Assembly: GCA_002245135.1 (NCBI GenBank)
Contig: NGBS01000587.1
Location: forward strand, 62,001 to 126,000
DNA: 64,000 nucleotides
Source: Proteromonas lacertae
Lineage: Eukaryota > Sar > Bigyra > Opalinata > Proteromonadidae
Reading direction: 5' to 3'
The position numbers and the translations under genes were made by a program. The notes beneath the pieces are model-generated. The model did not search any database. It had not been told where the DNA came from and was given only the letters and a program-made list of their open reading frames with translations. Shown here one piece after another: positions 12,869 to 24,929 of this stretch; positions within the stretch are counted from its first letter, which is position 1, and every line of letters begins with the position of its first letter.

Positions 12869-15099
12869 TCATTCAATATTGAAAGACTGATTTGATAATT
12901 CTATCTTTTCTACTTCTGATAATCCATCCACTTTGACTGTTCTTATTGATGAAAATGTATCTAAAAATAATTTTAATATTGATTTATCTATATTCTCTTT
13001 TACAGTTATTGATAGTGTATTAAATCTCTTTAATATATCTTTCTTTCCTATCATTAATCTTAATTCACTTTCATCTAATTCATTTCCTGATAAATATATG
13101 TTATCTAATACCTCACAATCCTTTGATTTTTCTATCAATATTTTCAATCCTTTTTCACTCATTCCAATATCTATTCAAATTATATCATAATTATATTCAT
13201 AAATATACTTGATACATCCAATGATGATGAATATTTAACAAATTTTCTTAAATTATTAAATATAATCTCTATTCCTTCATCTCCAATTGGATTATTATGT
13301 ATAGAAATATGTCCTTCATGTTTTGGTAAAGAATATGTTAATTCTTCCAATCCTTTTAAAGTGATTTTATTATTCGATATATCTAATTCTTCATAATCAA
13401 TCTGCTTTATTAATGAAATGTGAGAATCATTGATATTCAAATCTATTATTCATTATATACTAATAATTATACTAGAAAAATCATATCTTCTATCATGATA
13501 ATATTTAACTCTGTCTTTTTTAACACAATAATCCAAATAATAAATAAATGTAAATATGGAATCAATAATTTGAATCCCTTTGGACCAATTGGATTATCTA
13601 TTTCAAAATAACAAAACAATTAAATAACAATACGTTGAAGATTTACTTGTTTTAATTTCATGGATGGAATTGATTTAATAAATGATTCAATGAAATGATA
13701 AGTAAGATTGCAATTTGATAAATGTAAATCTTGAAGATTCAGTAACTGTGAGAAACTTGATCCAAATAATAATTGATATGGAATTGGAATATCAATATCA
13801 TCTATACAATAAATAATTGTAATGATACTGAATTGAAGTCTCTTTGGATTGATGAGTTTCAATATTTTGAAAAAATACTTAATACCTTCTTCACACAAAC
13901 AAAAACAATCTGAATTAATATAGATTATTTCTTTATATTCATAATCTATATTAAATATCATTTCATCTACATAACATTCTTTTCCTTCTTTATATTTATG
14001 ATAAATTTGAAATTTTAGTTTATCTTTTATTAATTTATCTTCTTTATATAATTTCATCATTAATAGTATTGACAATATTCTATCATATGGCTTATTTTTG
14101 TATAATTCGATAAAACTATCTCGAATATCTTTCCATTTATCACTTTCTACATAATATTCTGATGGATAGATTATTGGAAGTATAATTATATATTTATCAT
14201 TATCATATAATGTTTCTTTTCTTTCTTCCCATATCTTCAAATTATTTTGATCATCTCTCAATATTTCACTCATCTTTATCACTTCTTTTTCCAATTCTTT
14301 TAAACTCAATCTATCTTCACTATTCACTTTAAACATTCTATCTATTATTTCTTTCTTCATATTATCACCATTTAGATCAAAACTGTATTTACATCTCAGG
14401 ATATTATTCATAGTTTTATTCATATTATCATCTTCATTAAATGGCAATTTCTTGTTTATTATCTCATATAATATACAGCCAATTGACCAAATCACACTTC
14501 TCTCATTACATTCTAATCCAATCAACTCTTCTGGGCTTTTGAAGCATATGTCATATAATCTCATTTCATCTTCTTTTCTCAATTCATTCAAATATAAATC
14601 ACATATCTTTATCTTATCGTCTCTTTCATATATGATGTTGCTACTCTTTAAATAACCAATCACTATATCATATTCACTCAATATCATCAAAATATCGCAT
14701 ATTGAACTTATCACACTGCATATTTCATCAATTGATAATGCTTTATTCTGAATTATCTCTTCTATATCTTTATCATAGTATTCTCGCGACATCATCATGC
14801 ATAGATGGTAATTATTCAAATGATACGTTTTAAAAGAAGATAAAAAGGAAGAACAACTATCTAACAAAAACAACTGTTTCTCTTGGAATTTCAATATTCT
14901 ATTTTCTCTAATTCCAGCCACATCTAACACTTTCATCATCATCATATCATTTTTATGTTTTATAACTAAATCTACTTCAACACTGTTCTTTTCTATTCTT
15001 TCTTTAATCTATCCAATACAATTTAGCAAAAAATACTTCAATATCACCAGTTAAATAAGAATTTAATACGTCATCTGTGAAAGATTTTAAGCGAATCAT
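12869..15099 (-). CDS. Pseudokinase-LRR protein (one frame break)
   Basis: ATG at 15099; introns 15009-15036 (28), 13598-13633 (36), 13443-13472 (30) and 13171-13208 (38). With one base added in the A-run at 13516-13521 the frame closes at 699 aa. The N-terminal segment (IKERIEKNSVEV...MMMKVLDVAGI) is shared with the fragment at 36240-36608. The kinase-like domain has IGYLKSSNII in place of HRDLKxxN, KICDLYLN at DFG, KSPEEL at APE and VIWSIGCILYEI; the catalytic Asp is replaced by Tyr, so it is a predicted pseudokinase. A helical spacer leads to ribonuclease-inhibitor-like LRRs: LDISNNKITLKGLEEL, IHNNPIGDEGIEII, SLDVSNIGMSEKGL, LSGNELDESEL. Role unknown; protein-interaction scaffolding is a guess. 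The break could be an assembly error or early decay. Confidence 0.72.
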
Positions 15100-15258
15100 T
15101 TTCAAACTTGTTTGATATTTATAAATATATAGTCGTTTCATTTCACACTTTTTGTGATTTTGTTGTTTTTATTAAGTATTCATTTAAATATACTACAAAT
15201 ACAACAATCAATACAAGAAAATCATTCAATTTTAGTATCTGACTTTAAAATTCATTAT

Positions 15259-18200
15259 TTATCGAGTTACTTTGAATTGGAATACACATTTATCATTTCC
15301 TCCACAACTCAATACATAACATTCACTCGTTGAAAATCGAATATTTGTTACATGACTAGAATGACCTCCATAACTTTTATATTTATTATCTTTGTTTATA
15401 CAAGGATATCGGAATAATTTCACTTCCATAAAATCATCAGCACTTACTAATAATTTTTCATCATTACTTCGATCTACTGAATTTACATCAGTTCCATCAC
15501 TACAAGCAGGCCAAATACCTTGAACTGGCCAACCTAATGTACAAGTCCAACTGGCCCATTTTACATCTCGAACACTTGAAGCACTTTTGATTTGTTTACC
15601 ATTTTCTACATTCCAAAACAATAATTCATAAGCACCACAGTTACTTTGTAAATATTTACCATCAACAGAAAAATCTAAATGAGTTATATAACTTCCATGA
15701 CCTTTCAATACAGATCTTCGACTGTAAGGAGCTGTATTGAATAAATAGATGTTATTATCATGAGAACCTACAGCTAACACTGAACTATCTTTTGAATATT
15801 GAATTACTTGAATCCATTTCTTACTACAAACACAAGTGGAGATTATTTCTTTCAAATCACTTGAATAGATTATTAATGAACCACTTTGCATTCCCAATGC
15901 TAAATGAGAACCATGTTGACTATAAGCAATTGCACGAGCACTTCCTTTTAATTGAATCATATTGATTAAGGTTCGATCTCGAGCATCCCATATTCGAACT
16001 GTATTGTCATCACCAGCTGTAGCATAATGTTCACGATTAGGATGGATAGCTAAACCCCATAATTCACCTTTATTATGAGCACGAATTAATACACTGTTAC
16101 TTAGATTATTTGTGTCAATTTCTAAGATTTCTGAACCTCTTGTTCCTACTAATAATTTATCATGACTCTTATCATAACATAATGCATTTACACCATAACT
16201 TATACTAAATGTAACTTTCAAATCTTTTAGATTGATTGTTTTTAAAGGTGTTAATGATACGCCCCATATTATGATATTACCATCAGCTCCACCTGAAATT
16301 ATTCCATTGTCACTTGTACTATTCAATGCATAAACTGCTCCTTTATGACGTTTTACTTGGTTTGTACATTGATTACCTTTCCATAAGTATAAACTACCAT
16401 CTAATTGACTTGTTACACAATCAGAACCACATGGAACACAACATAATATTGTCTGAATTGTACCATTTCTACCAAATACTCCATTCTTGGAGGTTAATGA
16501 ACTACCACTTAATGTCCAGAATTTTATCACTTTTGAACCAACTGTTACTATATTTGTACCATTTGATAAGAATGTTGTTGCTAATATCTTTGATTTGGAA
16601 CAACTTGCTTTAGCTACCATTGTACCATCAATTCTATAGATTGCTAAACTATGATCATCATCTAATCCTATACTTGCTATTTTTGTATTATCAGGTGAAA
16701 AACTCAATGCATTAATACCTCTCTTATGGAAACCTTTAATTGTAATAATTGAACATCCACTAAATGCATCCCATATGCATATCTTTGGAGATTTACCAAT
16801 TTCACCAGTAGCAACCATTGTTCCATCACTATTTATAGCGAATGAAGTAATATCATCAGTATGACCTCTTTGGAAGTGCATTCTATGTTTGTCAACATCA
16901 TAGATAATACCTAATGCAGCAGCATGATAGACTATATCACCTTCACTACTGTAACCTAAATTATTTCTACATGCACCAGTTGAATAACCATGTACCCATT
17001 CTAATTCTAAACTTTCATTTGGTTCTTTTTCTAAGTTTGGATCATTCTTGAATGTTGTAGGTTCTTTTATTGCACCTACCCATGGTTTAACTGCCATGAA
17101 TTCATCTCCACCTCTCTCTCCACTAGTGTTAAACCAATTATTAGCTATATCATCAGCTTCTTCTTGATTTTCTTCAGTTTCTGGGATTGCCATTTCATTA
17201 TCATCATCTGTAGTATCAATATCAATAATCCATTGGAAGATTGATCTATCTTTACCACCAACAGAGAATAATCTCTTCTTATTACAATTGAATCGCACAT
17301 TTGTCACATGACTAGAATGACCACAGTATGTATGATAACCACTTCCTTTTCTGTAACATGGATATTTGAATATATTCACTTTACCATAATCATCACCAGT
17401 AGCAATAACACCAACATCCATTCCATTGTTATTATCATCATCTTTGTCATATAATGCTCTACAACATGAATTAACATCAGTTCCATCACTCTCAGGTAAC
17501 CAAATACCTTGAACTGGCCAACCTAATGTACAAGTCCATGTATTCCACTTCATATTCTTTAAGGAAGATGCATTCTCTCTTCTACAACTATCTGTATTCC
17601 AAAAGAGTAATTCATAAGCACCACAATTACTTTGTAAGTGTTTACCATCAGCAGAGAAATCTAAATGAGTGATATAACTGGAATGACCTGTTAATTTCTT
17701 CTTTAATGTATAATTCTTACTTTCATCGATGTTGTATAAATAGATTTTATTATCATGTGAACCAACAGCCATCATATTACCTGCTGGGCTATATTTAATA
17801 TCACTAATCCATTGTTTCGAATCATTCAATTGAGCAACTTTATTCAACTGTTTATTATTCTTATCTTCAGGTTTTTCATAGATTTCTACATTACCATTCA
17901 CTAAACCAACTGCTAAATGTTTACCATCACTAGAGTATTCGATTGTTCTTGCTTTTTCACCAGCTATAGCTTCATAAATACATTGTTTCTTATTACAATC
18001 CCATACATAAATTCTCTTATCATCACCACAAGTAGCATATTCTTTAACACCTTCTTTCAATGGATTGGTAGCTAAACCCCATAATTCACCATCATAATGT
18101 CCACGTAATAACAATGTTAAACTGTTTGGATTTTCACTCTCTAATTCATAGATTTCTGATCTTTGAGTACCAATGACAATATGATCTTTATTACAACATA

Positions 18201-21200
18201 TACTACGAATTGGACTTGTGATTGTATTACTATCACCAGCCACTTCTTCTGCACTGTTCTTGACAACATTATCACTATGCCATCTTAATACTTTACCATC
18301 TCTTCCACCAGTGTAAAATACACCTAATTCTTTACTTGTATAACTACAATAAATACTACCTTTATGAGCATCTATTTTCTTCGATAAACTATTACCTTTC
18401 CATAAATATATCTTACCATTTGATGAACCACTGATTGTATAATCTGGTGTGAATGCTAATGTATAGAATTTACTCTTATCTCCTGTCACTTACTTTACCA
18501 AATAAACCTTTTTGACTCTTCAAGTTAGAACCATTAATTGTCCAGAATTTAATATGTTTATCACCACAGGTAACTAATTGACCATTGTATGGATTATATT
18601 CCATTGCAAATATCTTCTGTTGACCACCTTGTGCACTGTATAATAACTTCTTCTTTTGCCAATCGTAAATACCAATCATATGTTGATCATCTTCACCAAC
18701 TGAGGCTAATAAATTACCTTCAACATTGAATGCTAATTGAGTAACACCTCTTACATGGAATTTTGATAATATTACTTCAGTTTCCATTGTGGCTGTATCA
18801 TATACAATAATAGATGGTTTTCTTCCAATTTCACCAGTTGCACAATATCTACCATTTGGATGACAAGCTAAGGCAATAATATCATCATTATGATCTCGAT
18901 TGAATCTCTGTTTCTTGCCCTTTGCATCATATACAATATTTACAGCAGCTGTATGGAAGATTATCTCACCTAATGATGTATAACGGATATTATTTCGATT
19001 ACTTTGAGCTTCATAACCATAAACCCATTCTAAATTAACATCTACATTTGGACTATCACATAATGATGAATTTTCTTTGAAATTATCTGGTGAAAATATT
19101 GAACCTAACCATGGTTTAACTGCCATAAATTCATCACCAGATGGAACTGTTGTTGATGATACTAAATGTGCTAATTCTCTTTGTTTGATTCCTTCTTCAG
19201 TGATTTTACCTTCTTCATCATCTCCATTTTCTTCTTCATTATCAGCTATATTTCCATTATTATTATTATCATCATCATCATTATCTTCTTCTTCTTCTAA
19301 ATCATGTGACCATTGGAATATTGATTTATCATTACCACCAACTGATACAACATAACTATCACTATATATGTAACATACATTAGTCACATGACTAGAATGA
19401 CCCATGTATACTTTCTGTCCAGCATTCTTTTCAACACATGGATATTTGAATATCTTTACCATACCAAAATCATCAGCTGTTACTATTTCATCACTTGTAC
19501 TGTTTCTATCAACTGCATTGATATCAGTTCCATCGCTAAACTTTGGCCAAATACCTTGAACTGGCCATCCTAATGGACATGTCCATGTTGCCCATTCTAC
19601 ATCTCTTAAAGAGGTTGGTGATGTAATTCTTTTACCTGTTATATTCCAGAATAATAATTCATATGCACCACAGGTTGATTGTAAATATTTACCATCTTTA
19701 GAGAAATCTATGTGGGTGATATAACTAGAATGACCTCTACAGATTGCTTTTTTACCATACTTATTATCTTTAACTATATATAAATAGATCTTCTGATCTC
19801 TTGAACCTACAGCTAATATACTTCCACCATTATTATTATCTTGTTGTTGAATTGGACTATATGTTAATACACTAATAGATTTAGAAGAATGTTGGAATCT
19901 AGTAATTTCACTCAATGTTTTATTATCGAATATTTGCACCATTCCATTCACTAAACCAACTGCAATATGATCACCACTTGGATTATAAGCACAACACTTT
20001 GCTTTATCTGCAGATTTAGCTGTTCTTAATAATCTTCTTGTTCTTACATCCCATATCATTATCATCTTATCTTCACCAACTGTACAATATTCTAATGCTG
20101 ATGGATGATTGGCTAAACCCCATAATTCACCATCATAATGTCCATTCATTAATACTTGACTATTATTCAAATCATTCTGTTTTATTTCAATGATTTCTGA
20201 AGCTCTAGTACCAACATAAATAGAACCATCATTTGATTCAATACAGATACTTCTAATCTCAGGCTTTTGACTAGAAATTGATGGTAAAGCTACTAAATCA
20301 ATAGTTTGAATCTCTTTAAAGTGACTATCCCATATTTTCAATGTTCCATCTTTACCACCACTAATCATACCTTCAGGGAATGTATAAATACAATTAACAG
20401 CTGATTTAGGTGAATGTGCTTGAATTACTGAGACTAATCGGTTATCTTGTATTTGATACAACTCACCATTATTTGTACCAACAATTACACTATCACCAAA
20501 ATAGCTACATGATAAATAGGATTGTATTTTCCCCAATTTACCTAATATAGCTTTCTTACCTTTCAATGATCTATTTCCATTACTTAAATCAAAGAATTTA
20601 ATGAATTTCTGACCTACCATACATATTTCATCATTATTTGGTGAGAAACACATATCTAACACTTTCTGTTGATCTCCTTTACCTGATGCAACTAATTTAT
20701 TATTCTTCCAATTATGTACAGCAATACAGTGATCATTATCTAATCCAACAGATGCTAAATATTGTCCATCTGATGAGAATGCTAAGTGACAAATTCCTCT
20801 TTCATGGAAACCAGTAATAGTCATTAAATTCTCATTATCTCGATCAGTATCCCATATATGAATCTCAGGATTCTTTCCAATCTGTCCTGTAGCTACAATA
20901 TGTCCTTCTAATACTGCAATACTAATAATATCATCAGTATGACCAATATAAAACTTCTGTTTATGATTCTGTTTATCATATACAACACCAACACCTGCTG
21001 CTGGATATACTAACAATGTCTGACTCCTTCCAGTGCCATCCTTCTTTCTGAGAGCTTTAATATTATTTCTACAGTCAAAACATCGATATCCATGAATCCA
21101 TTCTAAGTTTAAATTACCTGTTGGAGGATCATTCATTGATTTATCGAATTTAAAACCACTTGGTTCTACTATACTTCCTAACCATGGTTTTGTAGCCATA

Positions 21201-22012
21201 AACTCATCTCCACTTATTATATTATTACCAACACCATTACCTTGTTCAATACCTGTTATTGCTTCAATACTTCTATCTTTTCTATTATTTATATAATCAT
21301 CTTCTAGTGAATCTTTTACACCTTTTAATTCATCATCGCTGATTTCTTCAGCAGAATCTTCGCAATCTCTGTCTTGTATTGCTGATGCGACACTTCTTGT
21401 CATCTTTTCTACTTGGTTGATTAATGTGCCATTGTTTCTTAACCAAGTTTTGAATTCATTAACTTCAATTGTACCTGATCGGTTGTTATCTGCTACATCA
21501 AATGCTTCTATTGCTACTTTCTCTAAATTTGCATCGATATCTGCGTCAATTGGTGTACCACTCATTTTTAATAATCCTCTCATTGTTGAACTCATCATAA
21601 GTACCATCTCACTTTGAGATAATGAACCATTCATATTGAAATCACACATTTCAAATAGAAATTCTATTTTATCGTCTAAAGGGCAATCACAACAGAAACC
21701 TAACATTCCAACGAATTCTAAGCAATCGATTCTTCCACTGTGATCTGTATCAAGTACATTAAATATATCACCTGGATCTACGACGGGTGGTTTCTTAAAT
21801 GACATCAATGATAAAAACTGTCTTCTCTCAATACCAAAATTACCATCATTCTTTTTGAAACGTTTGAAAACTGCTTTTACTTGTGGTAAAGTCCCTAAGC
21901 AAATATATAAATTCAAAATATAAATACATGGACCTAAATTTGCAAACATTCTATGACCCCCTCCTCTAAGTAAAGCATTTGTGTCAAAATCCTTTGAATT
22001 ACCTGAACCCAT
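15259..22012 (-). CDS. EF-hand protein with three EMAP/EML modules
   Basis: Microtubule-associated EMAP-like giant, 2,239 aa if the one-base break near 18,480 is discounted. A 33-nt in-frame intron (21895-21927) is removed so that GPW-TLPQVKAVF reads through. The N-terminus MGSGNS fits an N-myristoylation site. Three EF-hands follow with good loops: DTDHSGRIDCLE, DFNMNGSLSQSE, DNNRSGTIEVNE. Then come three repeats of a unit, each opening with GDEFMAxKPWxGxI, a HELP-like LEWxxGY, and about twelve WD repeats (tandem beta-propellers); blocks such as YITHLDFSxDGKYLQS and WTCxLGWPVQGIW recur. Acidic, Asn-rich linkers separate modules (around 17,150-17,230 and 19,180-19,310). The second module starts before the break and ends after it, so both halves belong to one gene. 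EML5/6-type proteins bind microtubules; Ca2+ control by the EF-hands is inferred. Confidence 0.88.
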
Positions 22013-22235
22013 CTTTTTAAAAATGCTTTAAAAAAGATATAAAACGTATAGGGTTTTTAAAACGGTTGTTAAATAACTAATTTTTAGATTCACTATACAA
22101 ACAAAACAAAATAATTTCAGTTTCTTTCTTTTTGTGTATAAAAACTAACCAATTTTTGTAAACAAACATAACGGTGGTATACATATGATGATAATTTATT
22201 TTAATGTAATAAAATCAAATGAAATAACGAGAAAA

Positions 22236-23420
22236 TTAACTTGATGTATTTGATTCACCAGCATCTACAGGCGCTACATCAGGTGGAGCTGCTGGTTCAG
22301 CTGGTGCTGCCTCAACAACAGCTGTCACTTCCTCAATCTTTTTATCTGTTACGGCTTTCTTCAATTTATGTTGCATACCGGCTGATTTGAAAGTATTAGC
22401 TATACGAGCATTTAACACAGCTTTCTAATTAATAAAATAATACTAATGAATACTTTAAATTTCTTTCTTCAACATAAACTTCTTCATTTCTTCCTGTACT
22501 GCTCCTAATTCACCATTAGAACTTCCAGTTATCCACACATGTTTCAATACATCAGTAGCATTGTATCTTTTCTTAGGATCAACAACTATCAAATGTCTTA
22601 TCAAATCTTTTGCATCATTTGATATTTTATCAAAATAGGGTGAAGGAAAATCATATTTTCCACTTTTAATAAGTTCGTATAATATCATAGTATTATCATG
22701 ATAAAATGGAGGAAAGCCACATAACAAAATATAAAGAATTACTCCTATACTCCATAAATCAACAGTTTTATCATATGCTAAGCCTTTTAATATTTCTGGA
22801 GCTACATAACCAGGTGTACCGCATGCAGTGTGCATTAATAAGCTATCTTCTGATAGTAATTTAGCTAAACCAAAATCTGCTATTTTGATTGGTGAATCCG
22901 TTGATTCATTTTGATATAATAGGTTTTCTGGCTTTAAATCTCGATGAACAATATTCATTTCATGACAATAATGTAGTGCATCACATAAAGACTTTATCAC
23001 ATCTCTTGCTTCATTTTCTGAATATTTTTCCTTATCAACAATTCTATCAAACAATTCTCCTCCTGTCATTAATTCCATTACCATATAAAAAGTCTTGTGT
23101 GTATCATAAATTTCATATAATTTGACTATATTTGGATGATTTACTTTTTGTAAAATAGCCACTTCCACTTCCAATGCATCTCTATCTTCTATTTCATCTG
23201 TAATCAATTTATTTATACCTGCAGTTAAACTAGCTTTTCCAATACATTTAATGGCTACTATTCTTCCACTTCTTTTATGTGTTCCTTTTTTAACGACAGC
23301 AAAACTTCCACTATATAAATATACTATAACACCTAGAATATACCTTCCTAACGTTTTACCGATTTTATAATTGTTAGAACATTCTTCCTTACGGAAGAAC
23401 ACAGCGGGTGAGCTATCCAT
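22236..23420 (-). CDS. CaM-kinase-like Ser/Thr kinase
   Basis: Calcium/calmodulin-dependent kinase I type enzyme, 373 aa if one base is discounted. A 33-nt stop-free intron (23311-23343) lies inside the Gly-loop; its removal gives KTLGSGSFAVVKKG. Other motifs are VAIKCIG (ATP Lys), HRDLKPENLL, DFGLAK, CGTPGYVAPE, DLWSIGVILYILLCGFPPF and VDPKKRY. A second intron (22425-22453) precedes the tail KAVLNARIANTF, which matches the CaMK autoinhibitory/CaM-binding helix, followed by an Ala/Pro-rich end. In the assembly the exon before that intron runs into TAA (22455-22457) and the phases differ by one base. A one-base insertion in the GAAGAAAGAAA stretch would give RKKFKKAVLN, as in CaMKs. If the stop is real, the kinase ends before its regulatory helix. 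Confidence 0.88.
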
Positions 23421-23519
23421 TATTACAATATTTCAAATGAAAAACAAATATGTAATTTACATAAATATTTACTTGATTTGTGTAATTCAAAAAACAACAT
23501 TACAAATACATAGAATTAG

Positions 23520-24161
23520 TTATTGACTACTTGAATCATCATTATTTCTTTGAAATTCTCCTACTTTATAATATCCCTGGATTAGAATCACTAAGAATAT
23601 TTGTGCACTTTCTATTTCATCTGTTAATTCTTGTCTTATATCTTCAGGTATTTTTTGACATAAATAATCAGATGGAGTGAATGTAAATTTATCATTTTCA
23701 AATTTCAAACTAAAAGCAGATTTTTCATCATCAGTGAAATGACAATTATATTTATTATTTTCTTTATCATAATCACATTTTATTTTTATCAAATTTTCTA
23801 TTAGTTTGATATAATATGTAATTTGCTGTAATAGTGTTTCATTTTTTATATCTTTCTTTAATTTCAATTCTTTCAACAATTTTTTATTTTCTTCTTCTAA
23901 TTCATTGTATTTGGTTAATTTTACATTCAAATCTAACTATAAAACTGAATAATTATACATTCAATTTCTTTCTTTTGGCTTAGGATTTGTTTATTCAAAT
24001 CTTCTATTTCTTTGTCTCTATATATTTTGACATCTGTTTTATCGTCTTCTGAAACTCTCTAAAATGTGTAATTAAGTGAATACATTGTCTACTTTCTTCT
24101 TATCTGGTTGGCTTGTATCTTTACTTGGAGTTACACTTCGTTTCCTACCTCGATTTGGCAT
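23520..24161 (-). CDS. Monopolin-type kinetochore protein, Csm1/Pcs1-like
   Basis: 196 aa from three exons (introns 24059-24083, 25 nt; 23933-23958, 26 nt). Architecture fits Csm1: a basic N-terminal tail (PNRGRKRSVTPSKD), a coiled coil from about residue 35 to 90 (ELEEENKKLLKELKLKK), and a C-terminal globular domain with FSLKFENDKFTFTPSD, KIPEDIRQELTDEI and ESAQIFLVILIQGYYK. This parallels the Csm1 pattern of LHFKLSI, YxP, LPxYLxEEI and a closing AxxFYxxVL helix. Csm1 dimers crosslink kinetochore or rDNA components. Sequence identity is low; another RWD-like kinetochore protein such as Spc24 is the alternative. Other exons are not needed to close the frame. Confidence 0.6.
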
Positions 24162-24340
24162 TATTTATAATGTTTAGAGCAAATCAAATTTAAAAAATAT
24201 CAAATCAGAATCAAACTTCTATTCTATAATATATCCGTTTCATTTAAAGTAAAAAATGTAATTATAGCAGAAGGAACAAACATTATATTAGAATTGATAT
24301 TTTTTTTACAAGTATTTTCTTCAATAATTAATTTTTACTA

Positions 24341-24655
24341 TCATATATCTATGTCTTCTTTCAATGTTATTGATAATTCATCTAAACTATCAAATACTTC
24401 TTGGTTTTCTTCCATCAATATCAATTCTCTTTCATTTAATTCATTTCCTGATATATCTATTTTCAATAATGGTTTATAATCTTTCAGTCTTTCTATCAAC
24501 ATCTCTAATCCTTTTTCACTCATTCCTATATCTAGTCCATATTATTAAACTATATATACTTGAAAGATTTCTTTCCTGTATATTTGTCTAAATATTCACA
24601 TATAATCTCTATTCCTTTATCTCCAATTGGATTATTATGTATTTCTATGTATTTG
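24341..24655 (-). pseudogene. LRR fragment of the pseudokinase-LRR family
   Basis: Two readable pieces on the minus strand: IHNNPIGDKGIEIICEYLDKY (24,555-24,650) and MSEKGLEMLIERLKDYK ... DISGNELNERELILMEEN (24,341-24,523). They match in order the last LRRs of the gene at 12869-15099 (IHNNPIGDEGIEII; MSEKGLKILIEK). The expected short intron between them leaves mismatched phases, and no kinase part lies upstream, where an aldo/keto-reductase remnant begins instead. A truncated copy. Confidence 0.65.
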
Positions 24656-24893
24656 GAACAATATGTTTTGAAAAGAATAGCTGAAAAAACATAATGCAAC
24701 TATTTCACAGATATTATTAGCTTTTGTGATGAGATATGATAATATTATAGCAATTCCAAAGTCTGGCAATAAAGACCATGCGATTGAAGATAGTAAATCT
24801 GTTGATATAAAACTAGATGAAAAAGATTTGAATGAAATTGATAAAGAATTCCCTAAACCCACTAGTAAAATACCACTAGTATTGTGGAGCTTA
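24650..24893 (+). pseudogene. Aldo/keto reductase C-terminal remnant
   Basis: Plus-strand fragment reading VLKRIAEK, a one-base frame change near 24,690, then NATISQILLAFVMRYDN, IIAIPKSGNKDHAIEDSKSV, and DLNEIDKEFPKPTSKIPL. This is the C-terminal end of a bacterial-type NADPH aldo/keto reductase (family pattern IPKSxxxxHxxEN ... LxxxDLxxID). The barrel with the catalytic Tyr/Lys is missing; the 5' side abuts an LRR fragment in the opposite orientation. It is debris of a formerly intact gene, possibly one acquired from bacteria. Confidence 0.7.
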
Positions 24894-24929
24894 ATTATTG
24901 TTTACTCTAATTTTATTATTATAGTTTGA

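Noticed and set aside
16314-16613. Plus-strand open frames opposite the EMAP, GAPDH and HECT genes.
   Set aside because: They are antisense shadows of well-supported coding regions, with no domain or family likeness.
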